A stretch of 56,645 bases of DNA. Origin: a virus. A model generated the notes under the pieces. It ran no database searches. It saw only the letters and a program-made list of their open reading frames with translations, and was not told the origin of the DNA. A program made the position numbers and the translations under genes. Positions 52,301-56,645 of this stretch are shown one piece after another (position 1 is the first letter of the stretch; every line of letters starts with the position of its first letter). The stretch is taken from IMG/VR virus record IMGVR_UViG_3300024302_000397, positions 1 through 56,645 of that record; one strand, written 5' to 3'.

Positions 52301-54422
52301 AACTAGAGTGGGAACGTCTACTAATAATTTTTATAGCCAGCAGGTAGAGGGTTTAGCTAGCTTTATGGTCCGTACAAGCTCTGTAAGTGCTTTACAAGGA
52401 TTAAATGCATCTAGGATATATCAATTGCACCAACAGCTATATGGTGAAGAGGTACTTAAGGATGCAGGCATCATACAAGAACTCGATATATTAATTAGTT
52501 TAACAGCTTTGCAGAATGTTCCTGAATCTACGAAGACTAAAGCTCTTAGAGTGGCAGAAGAAGAGATGTCTTTAGATAATAAATCTAATCTAATCACTAC
52601 TCTTATAGAACAGCATAAAGTATTGGTTGGGGAAAATCTAGAGCATAACTTTAACAATAGTCCGTATGCAATGATTAAGGGCTACACACGTAACTCTTAC
52701 AACTCTAATATTGAGATTGTTAGTGCTCCTTTAGATGATAAGAAACAGATGCACAAAGATGGATATGTATTCTCACATGAATTACCTTATATCCCTGGCG
52801 TAAACAAAACCAGATTTGGGTTATTTGTAAATCCTTATAATCCTGAAGCAGGAAGAACAACAGGTGTTATCCCTTACAGTGGACAAAAGTCCAAGGGTAC
52901 TACTTTATTCGAGATTCTATCTAATGATGAAGCTTATCAAAAGCAAGACCCTACAACAGGGAATATGGTGGGTGATATTAAACTAATTAGACCTGTTATT
53001 GATAGATATATTGACAAGCAAATAGAGCTTCTAACTGCTCAGGTGACGAGTGGTAAGATGGGTAGCAATACACAGTTAATTCCTTTGATTAATGAAGCAG
53101 GCGAGATTTATGATTTCCGTGTGATGATGTCTACATCTATGCAAGAGAGTTTGTTAGACCCTGATATGACATACGAAAACGTTATGTCACAGCTATCAAT
53201 TCATTATATTGATAGAAAAATGACTGGGGAGATTGAAAAATCAAGTATGGAATATCTTGTTCAGGTTATGAATACTGAGTACAAGGGGAGCAGAGATAAA
53301 AGCTTTATTAATATTTTAGATGGGAAGTACCGTGAAAAGTATTTCCTACCTCTTTCCGCGACTTTTAAAGCAAGGGTGAAGGCTAACTCAATAAAAACGG
53401 ATGCTGGAGATGTTTTCCCAATTAAAAAAGAGGAATTGCATATCTTATTTGGTGCTAAGGACATGTCTGTCCGCGACCTTCCTTATTATGATTCGTATCC
53501 TGCACCTCTTAAGAGGTCTTTACTCAGAGTAAATGCTACTACGCTTGCAGTAATTAGGATAGCAGTTACTAACATTATTTTAAAAATGCCTGAAGTAATC
53601 ACAGACAACATAGTTAGTAACACTATTATCTTATTGTTAAATGGTGTTAATCCTGTTAAAGCTGTACAGGGACAACTACAAGTAGTTAAAGATTTAAGGG
53701 AATGGAAGAATACATCTGCAGAAATGATAGATTTGTATTACACCTATCATGGCAGTGATATTAAGAATAGGAATTTATTACTTCGAATAGAAGCACTAGG
53801 AAACTCTTTGAAAAAGAGTCCTATCTTTGAGCTAATGGATATGCAACTATTTACTTCTATGGTAGAAGAGATTAACTTGAAAGAGAGTTCTGCTGCGGAT
53901 AGATGGGCAAACAGTGTAGAAGCTAAATTAGGTAAGTATGGTGCAGCACCTGTAATGGGTGCTGCTAAATTGCTTTATATGACTAAATCTACAGCATTAT
54001 ATCAAGGGATGCAGGAAGCATTCCAGATGTCTGACTTCTTAGCTAGGGTTGTATTAAACGACCACTTGAAGAAGACAGGTATGTCAGACAATGAACGTAA
54101 ACGTACTATATACGAGACGTTTGTACTATATGACGTACCGGGCACTTCTAGATTAGCCACTTTCATAAATAAGACCGGTTTTACATTCTTCTGGTCGTAT
54201 TTTATTAAACTACAACGTGCTATCTTTAGAACTACTAAGAGACGTACTAAAAGTGTGTTGTTCCTACTAGGAATGCAAGAAGCAACTAATGTCGATGTAC
54301 CTGACATATTTGATTCAGCGATAGTTACAGGTAACTTTGCTCCACCTTTATCTAATCCAGTAGAAGCACTAGAGCATGTAATCAAGTTACCTGGCGTAGA
54401 ATTTATAGACGACCTACTTTAG
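46299..54422 (+). CDS. Virion RNA polymerase (N4 gp50-like) with extra enzyme-like domains
   Basis: This 2707-aa protein contains a T7-family RNA polymerase of the N4 virion type. It has a TxxGR-equivalent segment MAQHRMMIEGELDPMSAKN (R463), motif A IAEADAVTSGFGIGLMLF (D613), motif B RRNAGKPPFMVLNYEGG (R715, K719, Y727) and motif C LLPLHDAVMEV (H993, D994). The C-terminal segment KSTALYQGMQEAFQMSDFLA followed by the aromatic FFWSYFIKLQRAIF matches the N4 protein's end. In between are HEYAH (1201-1205), a nucleotidyltransferase-like VGSLAL...LHDIDF (S1349, D1368, D1370) and HEILHAVIDH (1672-1681). It is packaged, ejected and transcribes early genes. ATG 46299 has GGAG nine bases upstream and overlaps the preceding gene; a stop at 46284 closes the frame upstream. 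Confidence 0.9.
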   Translation: MSAKCTKELIVESITNAINTQPQTETAKVFKSTVNNFVGYIAELGINNSQDLNVHIPKADVFAPYLHKIGEVLNEGNKLFLVKNRDTKSSTFLEPSTYKNSDELVSIFMEAGLTPELSTQLVKLFKAFTTKVNQELKSSNTVYENDVLPLLYGANKIEGRDTTYHLPAPVLFSASTSLLRWFATDGARTLNTFTDTQIQLIVGAERTSDILDETLTAFRNLDHGGMLRGEAARSLGSLIFDSLNIKSNLATSSTILDDILAHQLGALALEIGVKMGLIKSAEVVYKVNQNGKLVTKKFAHYYITQKTIDVNNIDIKKITDHSKHLDSFFGVNQSFNAPSATPLPNVSKNVRGSLGSVSPQAHQVINKLVNTEWTVNSAYHLYMIGSDTANAPLQAKAVKLRKVLAGVTFLNPSDALNVHVDLEEGIKAKDRQLLDQIKVIKKYSDNNLINSFYLQWKFMAQHRMMIEGELDPMSAKNVARFLLKPAKSKSIIVDPATKDSKAVISFKVAVAQHFDLSVDKTDVQGSLELFDSVFSDMENEQSALSRAVQSVIQLSIKPNEVTEENYLDAMLELHTKYPGANTALIMAVNALAQYQSALEEDTTFTTDIIAEADAVTSGFGIGLMLFPSNNMDDMMRELNRVGMIFEGQVPYSEQVKNANGATPDGYLNFANALFDKFENLPSYLDTNGEHVDPKVAESRFKAFNTIFAPLVTNRRNAGKPPFMVLNYEGGAAKVAKELSVSLVDSLFEYITEAQGRYTNGSPEVKAEIYKELATMFKSMRVLTKSKAGKEYLPGGLTSGVLKTLLATNELHRYSFNEPLYRGSPIKYRDYLISKLGQALTPAIKVAAAETIVNSEIKSDFIKAGELQYFIFKVKYNNLVKEVAGRSEGKLFPSQRKELARELIDFYPRIALKHQDGTESFIDLVKSTQIQHSTKFELKLNSGNVSTRMLTYSFAPPGVSTVVRSIQGTDAVKLQDSISIPNVENTEIPLLPLHDAVMEVIGQLPTTKGVYNSGFKSLASDTGFDLFTQVNELLTSSWNMLTPAEQHAVREAYLKHSYLNRNEDSEVSFDSVMGTVQRTAKEVQQNRGELAKMLETATSEHMYIASPESTENVDFSAEAEALKQSLEENSKDYQRSSQYKLLKDNRELFRVLTNRLTEMFPNITLEERDTLVDIHGEQVLGNAIGTAIQYSNSKGALDTVPHEYAHVYLNLLEHTTIISKQISTIQAVHNVNRKEAKEILANEMGRIFTDKVLEGKGKKTQSIVRRVWEFIKEVFKPLYLSTEKMRAEYIYRELAWKLINGISGESLTTTPKKGYTLQKFDTILKNNKWGAEVIDTVISKMLPEALLVGSLALTAAGNVYRKGVGSLHDIDFAMPLTSFKPGRGLKGNIKTYFPGAQLLYEYDNATDIDKATEKVLTYVVPPTGTQIANVQRFDESEFGRVIAWDVVDSKNPSKILGTYRAEATKDLSAPEWSVRSKLVSETSTGVEAVLVDFLTDIGVAPATSVYSTYLGKMVKVASPKSVFTAKNSITKEDIPRDKDVMDFNLFAPDKDGVTPPDLFGEVIKGSSFAELLESSTTWHNNAPLSSSALVIFDGLGKQDLHYDSAHAEHLQNILHTLVLEHMANVEDVVVQTAFIKGKTRGGFSEDLRKVIVQLNKNAPITYAEQSPQEVFVHEILHAVIDHVLAANPRLQVELSKLHREAIKHISVDDFLIDGIKSDEVAERAIATQQYEYVYRDSTEFLIYTLTNKGLLAKMQTTAPPRSTKLWEGAEFSDKIINLIQHMINAFNTKVRHKKLTTSQYQDFFNLGLKIATINSKHEKSLTVLAKKFHIEALVEQGMDKVADVMVKSTVRTGQFLFKNTEIGKTIGHIKELPDSIRKVATESAFLKAFAALNDIEQVESLSLLVKDLIVGTGSMDIMDLVLKAKGLIDSTRIHRAKSLVKKLRAHTKSKKAIDGSEQTAVTKVFIKTDIQSLLKSGRFDIAEIIKLIKYPQLLHNKIAEYETRVGTSTNNFYSQQVEGLASFMVRTSSVSALQGLNASRIYQLHQQLYGEEVLKDAGIIQELDILISLTALQNVPESTKTKALRVAEEEMSLDNKSNLITTLIEQHKVLVGENLEHNFNNSPYAMIKGYTRNSYNSNIEIVSAPLDDKKQMHKDGYVFSHELPYIPGVNKTRFGLFVNPYNPEAGRTTGVIPYSGQKSKGTTLFEILSNDEAYQKQDPTTGNMVGDIKLIRPVIDRYIDKQIELLTAQVTSGKMGSNTQLIPLINEAGEIYDFRVMMSTSMQESLLDPDMTYENVMSQLSIHYIDRKMTGEIEKSSMEYLVQVMNTEYKGSRDKSFINILDGKYREKYFLPLSATFKARVKANSIKTDAGDVFPIKKEELHILFGAKDMSVRDLPYYDSYPAPLKRSLLRVNATTLAVIRIAVTNIILKMPEVITDNIVSNTIILLLNGVNPVKAVQGQLQVVKDLREWKNTSAEMIDLYYTYHGSDIKNRNLLLRIEALGNSLKKSPIFELMDMQLFTSMVEEINLKESSAADRWANSVEAKLGKYGAAPVMGAAKLLYMTKSTALYQGMQEAFQMSDFLARVVLNDHLKKTGMSDNERKRTIYETFVLYDVPGTSRLATFINKTGFTFFWSYFIKLQRAIFRTTKRRTKSVLFLLGMQEATNVDVPDIFDSAIVTGNFAPPLSNPVEALEHVIKLPGVEFIDDLL

Positions 54423-54584
54423 CTAGTCATCTACATCAGTGTTTAATACACGTAGGGTGACATAGATAACTAAAGTTACCCCTATACCAATAAGGATAGG
54501 GGCAATAACTAAACTAGCTATGATTGCGCCTATAGCTACTATAGATGCGCCTAAAGCATAGAGAGCAGTTTTTACGTTGCCCAC
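54423..54584 (-). CDS. 53-aa two-helix membrane protein
   Basis: A leftward open frame encodes MGNVKTALYALGASIVAIGA followed by further hydrophobic residues (IIASLVIAPILIGIGVTLVI), two membrane segments, and ends with an acidic tail (NTDVDD). It starts with GTG at 54584, overlapping the upstream coiled-coil gene. Its stop codon directly abuts the stop of the virion polymerase gene on the other strand (54422/54423). Function unknown. Confidence 0.55.
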   Translation of the reverse strand: MGNVKTALYALGASIVAIGAIIASLVIAPILIGIGVTLVIYVTLRVLNTDVDD

Positions 54585-54847
54585 GGGGAGCCTAAGGCTG
54601 CGAGTTTCTCACCTGTAGTATCTATATCAGAGTATGTATTCTCTATCTGGTCACTTAAATCTTTAACAGCATCTTTAGCAACTACAGCTACCTCTTTCTC
54701 AAGTTGTTTAACTTTGCGCTTCATCTTAGATTTAGGCTTTGAGGATGTGATATCTTCCCTTAGAGAGTTAATTACCACTTCAGTGACGTCTAGTCCTTGT
54801 AGTAGAATAACAGCGTTCTCCGGGCTCATTTCAATTGTTAGTTTCAT
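54572..54847 (-). CDS. Small coiled-coil hypothetical protein
   Basis: This 91-aa protein begins MKLTIEMSPENAVILLQGLD and continues with a Lys-rich helix (KPKSKMKRKVKQLEKEVAVV) and an acidic helix, a coiled-coil layout. The ATG at 54847 has AAGGA eight bases upstream; the TTG upstream is unlikely. It follows the probable ssDNA-binding protein gene, so it may belong to the replication unit. No family recognised. Confidence 0.65.
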   Translation of the reverse strand: MKLTIEMSPENAVILLQGLDVTEVVINSLREDITSSKPKSKMKRKVKQLEKEVAVVAKDAVKDLSDQIENTYSDIDTTGEKLAALGSPWAT

Positions 54848-54901
54848 GATAATTCCTTGTATGGATTGCCCCAAATAATTTGAGGCAAAAATAAGAGATA
54901 C

Positions 54902-55630
54902 TTATGCAAACACAGATGCTTTAGCAGAAGTTACAGCTGTAGCAGCAGGTTGAAGATTCTTATTAGTTTTATCAATAGTGGTACCTTTGTTTTTAGCGTC
55001 CCACTCATTCATAAATGTAGCTTCAGCTACACCGTCCGCCATTTCACCGACAGACAGCTTAGTTTCAGCATTCGCGAAGTAACGGATTTCATTTGATTCG
55101 AATACTTCAGCAGTATCTTCATATACTCCAGAAGCGTTAGGCTTCTGTTTGTTACGTTTAAATAACTGTACTGCAATCTGTACAGGCTTCCCAATTAAAC
55201 TAGTTAATACGTACTTCTCAACAGGAATTTCTTTTTTAGCTTCCCATGAGTAGGCATTAATTGTTTTCTTCTCACCAGTAGGCACTACTTCAGTAAGAGG
55301 CTTACCTTCAGTAGCAATACATAAACGATTAGCAGACGTATAGCCTGGTAATGGATGTTTCTTACCTGCTTTGTCTACGTAGAATGTTTTCTGGCCTTTA
55401 GCTTTACCGCTAGTAATCCAGAAAGTATCTCTGATAGGAAATACTTTAGAATCTTTGTCAGTACTCTTAAGTGTGACATTTACAGCAGTAGCACCACCTG
55501 ATGATTCTTCGATAGTTACCATTTCGATAATAGTGTCATACACACCTGATTCCCAAATACGGCTATTACCACCACCGCCTATGGTTTCTTTGTCTTCAAT
55601 TACGTCTTTGTCTAATGTTAAATCTAGCAT
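54902..55630 (-). CDS. Probable single-stranded DNA-binding protein (N4 gp45-like)
   Basis: This 242-aa protein begins MLDLTLDKDVIEDKETIGGG and is beta-rich in residues 25-180 (ESGVYDTIIEMVTIEESSGG; VLTSLIGKPVQIAVQLFKRN), with a less ordered C-terminus. In N4 the ssDNA-binding protein gp45 (about 265 aa) is encoded next to the virion RNA polymerase on the opposite strand. It is needed for replication, recombination and, through host RNA polymerase, late transcription. Position, size and beta content support the call; I cannot confirm it from a unique motif. GAGG precedes the ATG. Confidence 0.5.
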   Translation of the reverse strand: MLDLTLDKDVIEDKETIGGGGNSRIWESGVYDTIIEMVTIEESSGGATAVNVTLKSTDKDSKVFPIRDTFWITSGKAKGQKTFYVDKAGKKHPLPGYTSANRLCIATEGKPLTEVVPTGEKKTINAYSWEAKKEIPVEKYVLTSLIGKPVQIAVQLFKRNKQKPNASGVYEDTAEVFESNEIRYFANAETKLSVGEMADGVAEATFMNEWDAKNKGTTIDKTNKNLQPAATAVTSAKASVFA

Positions 55631-55737
55631 TTTAATTACCTCATGTTGTCTTTTAATTTAAAGAGTCAGTTACACGACAACGTATAAATGTAAATACTCT
55701 GGGATAGGGTACGGAGTACCCCTAAATTTAGATAGCT

Positions 55738-56244
55738 TCACTTAATGTAAGACTTAATATGGTCAGATGTACTATCTAAGAAAGTTTTCCATACACCATC
55801 ATTTTTACGCTGTTCAATAAGTGTATCATCAACAGTTAGCGCACAGATAACTTGATCACTACCAACTATTTTAGTACTTTTCTCAGGTGTGGATAACCAT
55901 ATAGTATCTTCTTCAAAATCATTAAATGTTTTAGACGATGACTGTGTAACCAGAACTTCTGAGTTTCCATGAAGCATCACACCTTTATCTTGTTTTCTAA
56001 TACCAAACATAGAAAAGTCTTTATTAAACCCTACGGTTACACGATCGCGGTCTTCTAAGCCTAATTGCTTAATAATAGGCGCATATAATTTAATATAAAT
56101 ACGCTTATTAGTATCTTGGTCATAATCCTTTACTTGGATTTTGATAGAATTCTCTGACGTTACTTCATCTTCTTCCCAGATTATTTTAGTATCTAACATA
56201 GCTGGGATTGTATTACGTAGGCTTTGGCCTTTTACATGACTCAT
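55738..56244 (-). CDS. Conserved protein of the replication block (N4 gp44-like position)
   Basis: This 168-aa protein starts at the ATG at 56244 (MSHVKGQSLRNTIPAMLDTK) with AGGAGAAATAAG upstream; the longer open frame upstream is not needed. It is a soluble mixed alpha/beta protein with YIKLYAPIIKQLGLEDRDRV in the middle, and a helical C-terminus. Position next to the ssDNA-binding protein resembles N4 gp44, whose role is not settled. No named domain recognised. Confidence 0.6.
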   Translation of the reverse strand: MSHVKGQSLRNTIPAMLDTKIIWEEDEVTSENSIKIQVKDYDQDTNKRIYIKLYAPIIKQLGLEDRDRVTVGFNKDFSMFGIRKQDKGVMLHGNSEVLVTQSSSKTFNDFEEDTIWLSTPEKSTKIVGSDQVICALTVDDTLIEQRKNDGVWKTFLDSTSDHIKSYIK

Positions 56245-56269
56245 CTTATTTCTCCTTTTTAAAATTGTT

Positions 56270-56645
56270 TTAGGTTGATCTATTGAATATTTTCCAGAAC
56301 CCATCAGGGTCAAAGAACATTCGATTTTTTATATTCTCCCTGGCCTTTACACTGTCCTGTCCCATGGGAGTACCTGAAATAACTGGACGTAAGACTCTAG
56401 CAGCATCTAAGCTTTTATGTAACCTAGCTGCGACAGTTTGTTTAGTACAGTTTGTTTCTTTAACTAGTTCAGGTACTGTCCACACAGAGCCATCACTAAG
56501 TGTATATTTTTTAAATATACCTTTACTGTTATTGTTACCCTTAACTAGAGGTCTGGTTAACCATTCTATATCTCTAGATTGTTGTAAGCGTGTTCTAGCA
56601 GTAGGTAAAGCTATTCCAGCTAATTCAGCTAGAGCCTTAGCAGTA
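56270..56645 (-). CDS. Tandem helix-turn-helix DNA-binding protein (5' end beyond window)
   Basis: The leftward frame is open from the right edge to a stop at 56270, giving at least 124 residues. Two similar helix-turn-helix units are visible. The first reads TAKALAELAGIALPTARTRL followed by QQSRDIEWLTRPLVKG; the second reads TVPELVKETNCTKQTVAARL followed by HKSLDAARVLRPVISG. The shared pattern (T-x-ELxxxxxxxxxTxxxRLxxSxD...RP) suggests an internal duplication. The C-terminal 40 residues are basic then aromatic (FFDPDGFWKIF). It probably binds DNA in regulation or replication. The true start lies outside the window. Confidence 0.65.
   Translation of the reverse strand, partial: TAKALAELAGIALPTARTRLQQSRDIEWLTRPLVKGNNNSKGIFKKYTLSDGSVWTVPELVKETNCTKQTVAARLHKSLDAARVLRPVISGTPMGQDSVKARENIKNRMFFDPDGFWKIFNRST

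Noticed and set aside
1-56645. tRNA genes, CRISPR arrays, insertion sequences and integrase
   Set aside because: No cloverleaf-like stretch in the gaps between genes, no regularly spaced direct repeats, no transposase or recombinase motifs were seen by reading; a dedicated tRNA search was not possible here.

Overview
This window is most of the genome of an N4-like podovirus (Schitoviridae-type, tailed dsDNA phage). Four things identify it. One is a giant virion-associated T7-family RNA polymerase (46299-54422). The second is a separate single-chain T7-family RNA polymerase in the leftward arm (4357-6138). The third is an N4 gp56-type major capsid protein (34481-35710). The fourth is the N4 gene order: terminase, tail and fibre genes, portal, scaffold, capsid, internal virion proteins, virion RNA polymerase, then an oppositely oriented replication block. 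The DNA is AT-rich. No tRNA, CRISPR array, insertion sequence or integrase was seen. A phage protein ending in a near-perfect copy of the C-terminal domain of proteobacterial RNA polymerase alpha points to a gammaproteobacterial (possibly betaproteobacterial) host, and several tail-protein types resemble those of marine phages.

Layout. 1-7866 (minus strand) is a leftward early/middle arm. It holds small early proteins at 7624-7866 and 7177-7440, a 154-aa protein, a 23-aa microprotein, the 593-aa RNA polymerase ending at a rho-independent terminator near 4330, and then a tight operon with an SF1 helicase, many small proteins and the alpha-CTD-like protein. 7867-8441 is a gene-free divergent region full of hairpins and a tandem repeat, and is a candidate site of the physical genome ends. 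8442-54422 (plus strand) is the late arm. It carries a RepL-like winged-helix regulator, a GIY-YIG-like protein, terminase small and large subunits, an adaptor, fibre and receptor-binding proteins, a lysis-like cluster, a very large lambda gpJ-like tail protein, a lipid-biosynthesis cassette, portal, scaffold, capsid, internal virion proteins, and the virion RNA polymerase. 54423-56645 (minus strand) is the start of the replication block: a membrane microprotein, a coiled-coil protein, a probable ssDNA-binding protein, a conserved protein, and a tandem helix-turn-helix protein cut by the window edge.

How the genes may work together. In N4 the injected virion polymerase transcribes early genes from hairpin promoters with three-base loops, a second phage polymerase transcribes middle genes, and host RNA polymerase transcribes late genes. 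Here, short perfect hairpins with three-base loops lie about 33-53 bases upstream of several leftward genes, which fits the first step. The second polymerase is one chain instead of N4's two subunits. The alpha-CTD-like protein could act in the host-polymerase step.

The most unusual content is (1) an acyl carrier protein, a DUF2269-like membrane protein and a beta-ketoacyl-ACP synthase with an intact Cys-His-His triad, translationally coupled and placed between the tail genes and the portal gene; (2) the phage-borne RNA polymerase alpha CTD; and (3) a virion RNA polymerase whose N-terminal region appears to be a separate 1298-aa protein and whose C-terminal region carries nucleotidyltransferase-like and metallopeptidase-like motifs.
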